This document shows, in pieces, positions 7,170 to 14,881 of a stretch of DNA of 36,070 nt. This stretch comes from Paludibacteraceae bacterium (GTDB lineage: Bacteria > Bacteroidota > Bacteroidia > Bacteroidales > Paludibacteraceae), in NCBI GenBank assembly GCA_017503075.1, contig JAFVTU010000015.1:1-36070 (forward strand). Reading direction: 5' to 3'. Every line of letters begins with the position of its first letter. The stretch's first letter is position 1. The translations under genes were made by a program, and so were the position numbers. Under the pieces are notes generated by a model. That model saw nothing but the letters and a program-made list of their open reading frames with translations. It was not told the DNA's origin and searched no databases.

Positions 7170-8549
7170 ATGTATATGAAAACTTTTCAAGATAGAATCC
7201 AGAAAGTGACCACCAAAGGGTGGATTTCTTGCGGTGTATGGTGCGCCATTTACATCGCCTTTGTCGTTTGGGTAGCATGGGACGATTGGGCAAGTCTCGC
7301 TTGGCTTGTACTTCTGCCTATTATAGCAGATATGTTTACTACCAAGTATATCCCTTGGAATTGGTGGAAGAAGTATAAACCCCTCACCAAAGAGGAAGAG
7401 GCTGCTGGCAAGAAGAATCCAGATGCCAATAGTACACTCTACACTATCTGCTCATGGATTGATGCCATATTGTTTGCATTAGTAGCAGTATATTTCATCA
7501 ATGTGTATATCTTCCAAAACTACCAAATCCCCACTTCTTCGTTGGAGAAAACCCTGCGTGTGGGCGATTTCCTCTGTGTGAACAAAATGAGTTACGGAGC
7601 GCGTGTACCTAACACGCCACTCTCTATGCCGCTGGTGCAGCACACCTTCCCCTGGGGCGGCAAGAGTTACATAGAGCACCCACAATGGGAGTACAAGCGA
7701 CTCCGTGGTTGGGATAAAGTAGAGAAGGGGGATATTGTGGTATTCAATTTCCCTACAGGTGATACAGTTTGCACCAAGATGCAAAATCCTGATTACTACA
7801 CTCTTTGCCACTATTATGGCAAACGCACTGTGGAGAATCGCAAGGATGTCTTTGGCGAGATTGTTGTGCGTCCTGTGGATAGACGCGAAAACTATGTCAA
7901 GCGCTGCGTGGGTACGCCTGGCGATACATTGCAAATCATAGATAATGTGATTTATATCGACGGCGTACAAGAGCCTGTACACCCATATCTGCAATACAAT
8001 TACATCGTCCAAACCGATGGACATGTGTTAGGCAATAGCTATCTCACCAAACTCGGCATTTCCAAAGAAGATCGCGAGAGCAATGGCAATGAGCTCTATC
8101 GTCTGCCATTGACCGCAGCTATGAAAGCGGAACTTGAGAAGAATTCTCATGTGCTGAGTATCACAGTCGAACCCGAAGACCAAGGTGGTGAAGTCTATCC
8201 ATTGGGACACAACACTTGGACACGCGATAACTACGGACCAATTTATATTCCAGCCAAAGGTGATACAGTGATGATTACCGAGGAAAACTTCCACCTTTAC
8301 AAACGCATTGCGGATGCCTATGAGTTTAAATCCATGAAGATTGGCGAACCCTATGTATTCGAAATGGACTACTATTGGATGATGGGTGATAACCGTCACA
8401 AGTCTGCTGATAGCCGCTACTGGGGGTTTGTACCAGAAGATCATATCGTTGGGCGCCCAATGTTCGTATGGCTCAGCATCGAGAAAGATAACCCATGGGG
8501 TAAAGGACATATTCGTTGGAACCGCATCGGTTTGAGTAATTTTGAGTGA
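7170..8549 (+). CDS. lepB: Signal peptidase I
   Basis: A 459-residue membrane serine protease that removes signal peptides from exported proteins. The start is the ATG at 7170 (a second ATG at 7176 is equally possible), since the in-frame TTG at 7143 lies in the promoter. The N-terminus has two or three membrane segments. The nucleophile motif is IPTSSLEKTL, with Ser124 followed by Leu where most homologues have PSGSM. The general base is Lys244 in ENYVKRCVGTPGD, and the last box is MGDNRHKSADSRYWGFV near 405. About 160 residues separate Lys244 from that box, a large insertion seen in Bacteroidetes enzymes. It leads an operon with the WbqC-like gene and ilvE. Confidence 0.95.
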   Translation: MYMKTFQDRIQKVTTKGWISCGVWCAIYIAFVVWVAWDDWASLAWLVLLPIIADMFTTKYIPWNWWKKYKPLTKEEEAAGKKNPDANSTLYTICSWIDAILFALVAVYFINVYIFQNYQIPTSSLEKTLRVGDFLCVNKMSYGARVPNTPLSMPLVQHTFPWGGKSYIEHPQWEYKRLRGWDKVEKGDIVVFNFPTGDTVCTKMQNPDYYTLCHYYGKRTVENRKDVFGEIVVRPVDRRENYVKRCVGTPGDTLQIIDNVIYIDGVQEPVHPYLQYNYIVQTDGHVLGNSYLTKLGISKEDRESNGNELYRLPLTAAMKAELEKNSHVLSITVEPEDQGGEVYPLGHNTWTRDNYGPIYIPAKGDTVMITEENFHLYKRIADAYEFKSMKIGEPYVFEMDYYWMMGDNRHKSADSRYWGFVPEDHIVGRPMFVWLSIEKDNPWGKGHIRWNRIGLSNFE

Positions 8550-8554
8550 TCATC

Positions 8555-8584
8555 AGGATGCTGGATGCCGAACGCCGGATGCTA
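8555..8584 (+). repeat. Word array at the lepB/wbqC junction
   Basis: Three imperfect copies of a GGATGC(T/C) word (GGATGCT, GGATGCCGAACGCC, GGATGCT) fill the gap between the lepB stop and the likely WbqC start. It reads through in frame, creating spurious upstream starts. Confidence 0.6.
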
Positions 8585-8587
8585 AGA

Positions 8588-9121
8588 ATGATTTTGCCAA
8601 CCACATATATGGGTTCCATCGAATGGTACCGCCAGTTTTTGGCGAATCCATCGGCTGTGCAGATTGAGGTGATGGAGAGTTTTCCCAAACAAACCTACCG
8701 TAATCGCTGCACCATTACGACACCCGACGGACCACTAACTTTGAGTGTTCCCGTTAAGCGCGCCGATAGCAAACAACTTACTCGCGATGTAGAGATAAGC
8801 TATCAGCAGCGCTGGCAACACCAACATTGGATTGCGCTCGTGAGTGCCTACAAACGCACGCCGTACTTTGACTACTACGCGGATTTCTTCCGTCCGTTCT
8901 ATGAGAAGGAAACGAAGTTTTTGGTGGATTTGAACGAGGGTTTGCATGAGGTAATAGTTCGCCTGATGGCGAACGATGAGCCAAGAATAAAGAGCCAAGA
9001 ACAAAGACTAATTACCACTGTAGATTGGGCAGGGCAAGATTTAGAGCAAGCATTCGGCAATGGACAAAGCATATTAGACATATTATTTGAATACGGACCA
9101 GAATCTGTAATGAAGATATGA
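8588..9121 (+). CDS. WbqC-like family protein
   Basis: A 177-residue protein of the WbqC-like family. The family is often found near O-antigen and polysaccharide genes, and its biochemical activity is not established. The start is placed at the ATG at 8588 because MILPTTYMGSIEWYRQFL matches the way family members begin. Earlier GTG (8546) and ATG (8558) starts would translate the GGATGC word array. Conserved-looking segments include QTYRNRCTITTPDGPLTLSVPV, HWIALVSAYKRTPYFDYYADFF and QSILDILFEYGPES. A second word array encodes EPRIKSQEQRL. The stop overlaps the ilvE start as ATGA. Confidence 0.85.
   Translation: MILPTTYMGSIEWYRQFLANPSAVQIEVMESFPKQTYRNRCTITTPDGPLTLSVPVKRADSKQLTRDVEISYQQRWQHQHWIALVSAYKRTPYFDYYADFFRPFYEKETKFLVDLNEGLHEVIVRLMANDEPRIKSQEQRLITTVDWAGQDLEQAFGNGQSILDILFEYGPESVMKI
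8979..9008 (+). repeat. In-frame word array inside the WbqC-like gene
   Basis: AGCCAAGAATAAAG is followed by AGCCAAGAACAAAG. The same GAGCC/AAGAACAA vocabulary appears on the opposite strand in the leader at 28697-28725. Confidence 0.55.
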
Positions 9122-10155
9122 ATATAGACTGGAATAAACTGACATTTCACTATACCGAGACGGACTATATCGTTCGTGCGGCATGTAAGAATGGTGTATG
9201 GGAGCGCCCCTATGCCACGCGCGACAAGATGATTCCTATCCATGCCGCAGCCACGGGTCTGCACTATGGTCAAGAGTGCTTCGAAGGGCTAAAGGCCTTT
9301 CGTGGTGTGGACGGTAAGGTGCGTATCTTCCGCATGGAAGAGAACGCCAAACGCATGTACCATTCAGCCGAAGGACTACTGATGACACCCGTGCCCATAG
9401 AACTTTTTTGCGAAGCTATTTTGCTGGCATTGGAGAAGAATATCGCTTTCCTTCCTCCCTACGAGACAGGTGCTACACTCTATTTCCGTCCGTTATTGGT
9501 AGCTACTACACCCGATATTAGCGTTGGACCTGGCAAAGACTGCGAGTTTGTAGTCATCCCTACACCTATCGGTCCTTACTTCCCCAATGGATTCAAAGGT
9601 ATGCCCGCTATAGTCAACCGCACAGTTGATCGTGCAGCATCGCAAGGTACGGGTTGCTGGAAAGTCGGAGGCAACTATGCTGCCTCTTTCCGTGCTAGCG
9701 AAGTAGCGCATGCCATGGGATATGAGTGCATGTTCACCGATGCCAAAACACATAAGTATATTGACGAATGTACAGCATCCAATTTTATTGGAATAAAAGA
9801 GATTAAAAGCGAAAGGTTAGAGGCTAAAGGCTGGGAATATATTACGCCGCGTTCAAACGCTATCTTACCAAGTATCACCAACGACTCGTTGATGACCCTA
9901 GCAAGAGAGATGGGGATTAAGGTCACTCGCCGTCGCATCCGTGTAGATGAATTAGCTGATCTACAAGAGGCGGCTGCTTGCGGTACAGCATGCGTAATTT
10001 CTCCCCTAACTAAAGTCGTTGATCCCGATAATAATATTACTTATATCTTCGGCGACAAACCCGGTCATATCTTAACGAAACTCTATCACGCTTTGCAAGA
10101 CATCCAATACGGAAGAGTAGAAGATAAGCACGGTTGGTGTACAATTATAGAGTAA
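9118..10155 (+). CDS. ilvE: Branched-chain amino acid aminotransferase
   Basis: A 345-residue PLP enzyme (fold type IV) that transfers amino groups between glutamate and the keto acids of Leu, Ile and Val. The Schiff-base Lys is in WKVGGNYAASFRA; other class IV landmarks are HYGQECFEGLKAFRG near the N-terminus, the phosphate-binding EL...SNFIG region (DECTASNFIG), and ACGTACVISPL near the C-terminus. Length is typical. Between GIK and YITPRSNAILPSIT lies EIKSERLEAKGWE, encoded by a tandem AAAGG word array (9801-9835). My recollection is that homologues run directly from GIK into the YVTP segment, so this looks like a loop insertion. It is the last gene before a terminator. Confidence 0.95.
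   Translation: MNIDWNKLTFHYTETDYIVRAACKNGVWERPYATRDKMIPIHAAATGLHYGQECFEGLKAFRGVDGKVRIFRMEENAKRMYHSAEGLLMTPVPIELFCEAILLALEKNIAFLPPYETGATLYFRPLLVATTPDISVGPGKDCEFVVIPTPIGPYFPNGFKGMPAIVNRTVDRAASQGTGCWKVGGNYAASFRASEVAHAMGYECMFTDAKTHKYIDECTASNFIGIKEIKSERLEAKGWEYITPRSNAILPSITNDSLMTLAREMGIKVTRRRIRVDELADLQEAAACGTACVISPLTKVVDPDNNITYIFGDKPGHILTKLYHALQDIQYGRVEDKHGWCTIIE
9801..9835 (+). repeat. In-frame AAAGG-type word array inside ilvE
   Basis: TTAAAAGCGAAAGG, TTAGAGG, CTAAAGG, CTGGG. The same vocabulary is present at 17582-17622, 18874-18902 and 25579-25612. It encodes a charged IKSERLEAKG loop. Confidence 0.65.
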
Positions 10156-10182
10156 TCTGCTGATTTTAAGGGCATGTTAAAT

Positions 10183-10222
10183 TAGGAGCTAGCTATTTTT
10201 TGAGCTGGCTCCTATTATTTTT
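10183..10222 (+). terminator. Rho-independent terminator after ilvE
   Basis: A 12-bp stem (10183-10194 with 10203-10214, one G-U pair) has a T-rich 8-nt loop and is followed by TTATTTTT. It ends the lepB-wbqC-ilvE unit. Confidence 0.88.
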
Positions 10223-10230
10223 GCACTTTA

Positions 10231-10262
10231 TTTGCATATATGCAATTTTTTTTGTACCTTTG
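10231..10262 (+). promoter_or_regulatory. Promoter of the POT transporter operon
   Basis: TTTG (10231-10234), 20 nt, TACCTTTG (10255-10262). The expected transcript has a leader of about 55-60 nt before the ATG at 10326. Confidence 0.9.
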
Positions 10263-10325
10263 CGCGTTATTTTGTGCGTAACTAGAGCAAAAACTAATAT
10301 TAACCATAAAAAAACGAACTTATTT

Positions 10326-11852
10326 ATGTTTGAAAATCAACCTAAAGGTCTGTTTGCATTGGCACTTGCCAACACAGGCGAACGATTTGGCTACTACACC
10401 ATGTTAGCCGTATTTGCACTCTTCCTCCGTGCTAACTTCGGATTGGAAGCTGCTACTGCAGGACAAATCTATTCTACCTTCCTTGCGTTGGTATATTTCT
10501 TGCCACTCGTAGGCGGTATCTTGGCTGATAAGATTGGCTACGGCAAGTGCGTGACCATCGGTATCATGGTAATGTTCCTCGGATACATTCTGCTGGCTAT
10601 TCCATTGGGTGCAGGTGGCACCGCTATGGGCGCGATGATTGCTGCATTGGTACTCATCAGTTTCGGTACTGGTTTGTTCAAGGGTAACTTACAAGTAATG
10701 GTAGGTAATCTCTATGATGATCCTAAATACGCAGACAAGCGCGATGCGGCTTTCTCACTCTTCTACATGGCAATTAATATTGGTGCGATGTTCGCTCCTA
10801 CCGCAGCCGTGAAGATCATGGATTGGGCACAAACTAGTCTTGGCGTGAGCGTGAACGACAGTTATCACTTCGCGTTCATGGTTGCTTGCGCATCATTGAT
10901 ACTCAGTATCGTCATCTACTACGCTTGCCGTCCTTGGTTTAAGCACGTAGAGAACTCTGCTAAGCAAGCAGCTGCTACTGGTGCAAAAGTAGAAGAACTG
11001 ACCCCAGAGCAAACCAAAAAGCGTATCGTGGCTCTCTGCCTCGTGTTCGCTGTGGTAATCTTCTTCTGGATGGCATTCCACCAAAACGGTTTGACCCTTA
11101 CCTACTTCGCTAACGAGTTCGTACAACCACTCTGCACTGGCGTACAAACCATGTGGTTTGACATCATCAACCTTGTGATGATTGTCATCATCGTATATGC
11201 AGGTTTCTCATTGGTACAAAGCAAGACTACTAAAGCAAAAGTATTCTCTGGCGTGGCTATCGCGGCTGCATTGGGCGTATTGGCATACAAGTACCTCCAT
11301 ATCTCTCCAGAAGGAATCACCTTGAGCGCACCTATCTTCCAACAGTTCAACCCATTCTACGTAGTAGCACTCACTCCATTCAGCATGGCACTCTTTGGTG
11401 CACTCGCTAAGAAAGGCAAAGAGCCATCTGCTCCACGCAAGATTGCGCTGGGTATGGTGGTGGCTACTATCGCCTATATCGTGATGGCTGTAGCTTGTGT
11501 TGGTCTGCTCACTCCTAACGCACAAGAGTTGGCTCGCGTAACGGGTGACCCAACCTTCGTGAATGCTAACGTACTCATCTACACCTACTTGATTCTTACC
11601 TTCGCTGAGTTGCTTCTCAGCCCAATGGGTATCTCCTTCGTGACCAAAGTGGCTCCTCCAAAATACAAAGGTATGATGATGGGTGGCTGGTTTGTGGCTA
11701 CCGCCATCGGTAACTACCTCGTTTCTATTGGTGGTAACCTATGGGGCGACATGCCTTTGTGGGGCGTATGGAGCGTATTCGTAGGCGTTTGCGCTGTGGC
11801 TGCCATCTTTATGTTCGCAATGATGAAGAAACTCGAAGACGCAACGAAGTAA
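10326..11852 (+). CDS. POT/PTR family proton-dependent peptide transporter
   Basis: A 508-residue inner-membrane transporter for di- and tripeptides of the proton-dependent oligopeptide family (MFS fold). The start is the ATG at 10326 (MFENQPKGLFALALANTGERFGYYTM); longer in-frame starts would lie upstream of the promoter. The N-terminal ERFGYY corresponds to the ExxERFxYY proton-coupling motif, here with Asn-Thr-Gly before Glu. GGILADKIGYGK is the conserved loop 2-3 motif. The GTGLFKGNLQVMVG and ALFGALAKKGK regions and the late AELLLSPMGISFVTKVAPPKYKG motif are also family features. It leads the long plus-strand run. Confidence 0.93.
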   Translation: MFENQPKGLFALALANTGERFGYYTMLAVFALFLRANFGLEAATAGQIYSTFLALVYFLPLVGGILADKIGYGKCVTIGIMVMFLGYILLAIPLGAGGTAMGAMIAALVLISFGTGLFKGNLQVMVGNLYDDPKYADKRDAAFSLFYMAINIGAMFAPTAAVKIMDWAQTSLGVSVNDSYHFAFMVACASLILSIVIYYACRPWFKHVENSAKQAAATGAKVEELTPEQTKKRIVALCLVFAVVIFFWMAFHQNGLTLTYFANEFVQPLCTGVQTMWFDIINLVMIVIIVYAGFSLVQSKTTKAKVFSGVAIAAALGVLAYKYLHISPEGITLSAPIFQQFNPFYVVALTPFSMALFGALAKKGKEPSAPRKIALGMVVATIAYIVMAVACVGLLTPNAQELARVTGDPTFVNANVLIYTYLILTFAELLLSPMGISFVTKVAPPKYKGMMMGGWFVATAIGNYLVSIGGNLWGDMPLWGVWSVFVGVCAVAAIFMFAMMKKLEDATK

Positions 11853-11853
11853 T

Positions 11854-11897
11854 ACAATATTGAACTATTTTGAACAATATTGAACCATGTTGAACGA
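11854..11897 (+). repeat. Word array spanning the start of the coiled-coil gene
   Basis: Four imperfect copies of an ~11-nt (A/T)ATTTTGAAC-type word: ATATTGAAC, TATTTTGAAC, AATATTGAACC, ATGTTGAACG. The last copy supplies the ATG start codon and the first residues (MLNE) of the next gene. Confidence 0.65.
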
Positions 11898-12621
11898 AAA
11901 TTTAATTCAAGCAATAACCGACTACACGACCGCTCTGGAGCAGAAACTCTCTGCTCTGGAGGCGCGTGTGGCGCAACTCGAAGAAGCCAATGAGGCAATG
12001 AGGCGAGAAGGCGATGAGGCGAAAGCCTTGATAGCAACCTTGCAAGCCGAAGTGGCTGCATTGGCAGCTACAGGTGCTGTAGCTGCGCAAGCCGCAGAAC
12101 CAGAAGTAGAGATCGAACTCATCGTGGAAGAAGAAACCGAAAGTGAAAACGAAGAGGTGACAACTGAAAACGAGCTCGCAGAAGAACCAGTAGAAGAACC
12201 ACAAGAGGAAGTTCAAGCAGAACTAGAAACGCTGGATATTATAGATACTCCAGAGGTAGAAGCACCGGTTGTAGAAGAACCAGTTGTAGCGCCAGCACCT
12301 GCTCCACAACCAGAAGCAACGGCAGAGCCAGTGGCAGAACCTACACAACCACGACACAACGCTACACAACCTCTCCAAACTTCGCTCTTTGGTCCCGCTG
12401 TAGAGGACATCCGTCAAGCGATCTCTTTGGGTGACCGTTTCCTCTTCCAACGCGAACTCTTTGCAGGCAATGGTGAGTTGATGCAAAAGACACTCGACGA
12501 AATCAATGGCCTCGGTTCGCTCAACGAAGCAATGGACTATGTACTTGACAACTTCGATTGGGACAAAGAGTCCACCGCAGTACAACTCTTCGAGAATGTA
12601 CTCAAAAGACGCTTTGCTTAA
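11887..12621 (+). CDS. Coiled-coil protein with acidic linker and conserved C-terminal domain
   Basis: A 244-residue protein I cannot assign to a named family. Residues ~10-60 are heptad-rich and predicted to coil (LEQKLSALEARVAQLEEANEAMRRE). Residues ~70-170 are a very acidic Glu/Val/Pro/Ala linker. Residues ~172-244 form a compact C-terminal domain beginning VEDIRQAISLGDRFLFQRELF and ending WDKESTAVQLFENVLKRRFA, a domain I associate with uncharacterised Bacteroidetes proteins. There is no signal peptide, so it is probably cytoplasmic. Part of the linker (TQPRHNATQPLQ) comes from a CTACACAAC word array. It lies between the POT gene and rsmI. No function is claimed. Confidence 0.8.
   Translation: MLNENLIQAITDYTTALEQKLSALEARVAQLEEANEAMRREGDEAKALIATLQAEVAALAATGAVAAQAAEPEVEIELIVEEETESENEEVTTENELAEEPVEEPQEEVQAELETLDIIDTPEVEAPVVEEPVVAPAPAPQPEATAEPVAEPTQPRHNATQPLQTSLFGPAVEDIRQAISLGDRFLFQRELFAGNGELMQKTLDEINGLGSLNEAMDYVLDNFDWDKESTAVQLFENVLKRRFA
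12340..12381 (+). repeat. In-frame CTACACAAC word array
   Basis: CCTACACAACC, ACGACACAACG, CTACACAACC, TCTCCAAAC. It encodes the end of the Pro-rich linker of the coiled-coil protein and shares its word with the dapB array at 5981-6030. Confidence 0.55.
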
Positions 12622-12648
12622 ACTGAAAATTGAAAACTGAAAACGGAA
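12622..12648 (+). repeat. Word array between the coiled-coil gene and rsmI
   Basis: CTGAAAATTGAAAA, CTGAAAACGGAAA: a (C/T)TGAAAA word of 8-9 nt repeated three times fills the whole 27-nt spacer. Confidence 0.6.
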
Positions 12649-13320
12649 ATGCTCTACGTAGTACCTACACCCGTTGGCAATCTTGAGGACATCACTTTTC
12701 GTGCGCTCCGCGTACTGAAAGAAGTGGACCTCATTCTTGCTGAAGATACCCGCACCTCATCCGTGCTGCTCAAGCACTACGATATCCATACGCCGCTCAA
12801 AAGCCATCATAAGTTCAACGAGCATGAGACAAGCGACGATATGGCCAATCGTATTGCTGCGGGCATGACTGTGGCACTTATTTCCGATGCAGGTACACCC
12901 TGTATCTCCGACCCAGGGTTTATGTTGGTGCGTGCCTGCGTAGAGCGCGGTGTAGAAGTACAATGTCTGCCTGGAGCAACGGCCTTCGTGCCCGCATTAG
13001 TCAATTCGGGATTGCCTAACGACCGCTTTTACTTCGAGGGATTTCTCCCACAGAAGAAAGGTCGCCAAACACGCATGAAGATTCTTGCCGAGCAGACACA
13101 TACGATGATTATCTACGAATCGCCCTTCCGCTTGGTCAAGACACTGGAGCAATTGGCAGAGGTGATGGGCGGCGAACGCCGAGCAAGCGTCAGCCGCGAA
13201 ATTAGCAAACTGCACGAAGATACCCAACGAGGCACACTACTTGAATTGGCAGCGCACTACAAACAAACGCCACCCAAAGGCGAAATTGTACTTGTTGTGG
13301 AAGGCAAAAACGAAAAGTAA
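12649..13320 (+). CDS. rsmI: 16S rRNA (cytidine1402-2'-O)-methyltransferase
   Basis: A 223-residue SAM-dependent enzyme of the tetrapyrrole-methylase fold that 2'-O-methylates C1402 in the decoding centre of 16S rRNA. Signatures are VPTPVGNLEDITFRAL at the start, LILAEDTRTSSVLLKHY, LISDAGTPCISDPGF around 85-99, and CLPGATAFVPALVNSGLPNDRFYFEGFLP. It is shorter than the E. coli protein because it ends after the methylase domain. It starts at the ATG right after a TGAAAA word array and is probably translated as part of the plus-strand operon. Confidence 0.95.
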   Translation: MLYVVPTPVGNLEDITFRALRVLKEVDLILAEDTRTSSVLLKHYDIHTPLKSHHKFNEHETSDDMANRIAAGMTVALISDAGTPCISDPGFMLVRACVERGVEVQCLPGATAFVPALVNSGLPNDRFYFEGFLPQKKGRQTRMKILAEQTHTMIIYESPFRLVKTLEQLAEVMGGERRASVSREISKLHEDTQRGTLLELAAHYKQTPPKGEIVLVVEGKNEK

Positions 13321-13324
13321 TTTA

Positions 13325-13359
13325 TCCTGAAGATATCCCGAAGATACCCCGAAGATAGT
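13325..13359 (+). repeat. Word array between rsmI and the first flippase
   Basis: Three copies of a CC(T/C)GAAGATA word with small spacers: CCTGAAGATAT, CCCGAAGATAC, CCCGAAGATAG. It fills the 44-nt intergenic gap. Confidence 0.65.
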
Positions 13360-13364
13360 GAGAT

Positions 13365-14879
13365 ATGAGCAGTAATCTGCAAATGAAAATATTGGCTAAA
13401 GAAACCGCCATTTATGGCGTCTCATCCATTGTAGGCAAGTTTCTCAACTGGCTGCTCGTTCCGCTATACACATACGTGCTGCAACAGCAGTCAGATTATG
13501 GTATCGTGACCAACCTATATGCATGGACAGCACTATTGCTAGTGATTCTCACCTACGGTATGGAAACGGGTTTCTTCCGCTTTGCCAACAAAACCGAAGA
13601 AAATCCTAAAACGGTTTATAGCACTTCGCTCATCACGCTGTTTACCACTTCACTGCTCTTCGCTGTAGCATGCACCATTTGGCGAACGCCAATAGCCAAC
13701 GCATTGGGATACCCTACGCACAGCGAGTTTATTGCATTATTAGGCATCGTAGTAGCAATGGATGCCTTCGCTAGTATTCCATTTGCATACTTGCGCTATA
13801 AGAAACGCCCTTTGCAATTCGCTGCGCTCAAACTCCTATTCGTATTCCTCAATATCACCCTCAATCTATTCTTCCTCGTACTTTGTCCGAAGATTCAGGA
13901 TTGGGCAATCATCTCCTCATGGTACAATCCCAACTATGGAGTAGGGTATGTCTTCGTGGCAAATATCTTGGCTACGGGCATACAAACACTATGTTTGTTA
14001 CCAGCGATATTTGAGGGCTTTAAAAATGAGCACGGACTCCCGGCTTCCAACTCCCGACGACTCTTCTCAGGTGACCTTCTCAAGCAAATGCTTCGCTACT
14101 CGTTGCCCCTCTTGGTTTTGGGTGTGTGCGGTATCATGAACCAAACGCTCGATCGTATCCTCTTCCCATTCTTCTATGACGGAGCCGATGCGCAAGCGCA
14201 GTTAGGTATCTACGGAGCCTGCTTCAAAGTGGCGATGGTAATGATGATGTTCACCCAAGCATTCCGCTACGCCTACGAACCCTTTGTCTTTGCCAAACAC
14301 AAAGACCGCGAATCCGTAGCTGCCTATGCAGATGCAATGAAGTACTATATCATCTTCTCCTACATGATTCTCTTGGGGATGATTTTCTACCTCGACCTAC
14401 TGAAGTTTATTATCGCTCCTTCCTATTGGGAAGGACTAAAAATCGTACCAGTAGTCCTCTGGACATATATCTTCCAAGGCGTGTATTTCAACCTCAGCTT
14501 CTGGTACAAACTCACCGATAAAACGCAATGGGGCGCCTACTTCTCCATCATCGGCGTGGTGATTACCTTCGCATTGCAAGCTATTTTCGTGCCACGAATT
14601 GGATATATGGCTTCCGCAGCCAGCAGTACTGTATGCTATTTCGTGATTATGCTGCTGTCCTATTTCGTGGGACGCAAACACCTCGAGATACCATACGATT
14701 TGCGCCGAATTGGCATATATACCCTACTTGTAGTGACACTTTTGGCAGGATATTACACTTTGGCACACTTATTGCCAATCAATGAATGGATGAAAATGGG
14801 TATAGGCACTATACTCCTTATTATATATTGTGTCATTTTCTACCGTTTGGATGGAAAGACGCTCATTAAGAAGAAATAA
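13365..14879 (+). CDS. Polysaccharide (Wzx-type) flippase, MATE/MOP superfamily
   Basis: A 504-residue integral membrane protein with about 12-14 hydrophobic helices. It resembles lipopolysaccharide/oligosaccharide flippases that move undecaprenyl-linked glycans to the periplasm. The N-terminus KETAIYGVSSIVGKFLNWLLVPLYT is characteristic of the family, as are LYAWTALLLVILTYGMETGFFRF and the central LRYSLPLLVLGVCGIMNQTLDRI. A hydrophilic loop, EHGLPASNSRRLF, is encoded by an ACTCCC word array. No glycosyltransferase or polymerase gene is nearby, so the substrate cannot be inferred. A second flippase lies 2.5 kb downstream. Confidence 0.88.
   Translation: MSSNLQMKILAKETAIYGVSSIVGKFLNWLLVPLYTYVLQQQSDYGIVTNLYAWTALLLVILTYGMETGFFRFANKTEENPKTVYSTSLITLFTTSLLFAVACTIWRTPIANALGYPTHSEFIALLGIVVAMDAFASIPFAYLRYKKRPLQFAALKLLFVFLNITLNLFFLVLCPKIQDWAIISSWYNPNYGVGYVFVANILATGIQTLCLLPAIFEGFKNEHGLPASNSRRLFSGDLLKQMLRYSLPLLVLGVCGIMNQTLDRILFPFFYDGADAQAQLGIYGACFKVAMVMMMFTQAFRYAYEPFVFAKHKDRESVAAYADAMKYYIIFSYMILLGMIFYLDLLKFIIAPSYWEGLKIVPVVLWTYIFQGVYFNLSFWYKLTDKTQWGAYFSIIGVVITFALQAIFVPRIGYMASAASSTVCYFVIMLLSYFVGRKHLEIPYDLRRIGIYTLLVVTLLAGYYTLAHLLPINEWMKMGIGTILLIIYCVIFYRLDGKTLIKKK
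14035..14062 (+). repeat. In-frame word array inside the first flippase
   Basis: GACTCCCGGCTTCC, AACTCCCGACGACT: a (G/A)ACTCCCG word repeated twice, with a GGCTTCC variant between. It encodes GLPASNSRR in a cytoplasmic-type loop. Confidence 0.5.
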
Positions 14880-14881
14880 CT

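Noticed and set aside
10183-10222. A riboswitch upstream of the POT transporter
   Set aside because: The hairpin precedes the promoter and has a T-rich tail, so it is the ilvE terminator.
10200-10325. N-terminal 42-residue extension of the POT transporter
   Set aside because: It would begin inside the preceding terminator and cross the promoter at 10231-10262; the ATG at 10326 matches the family start.
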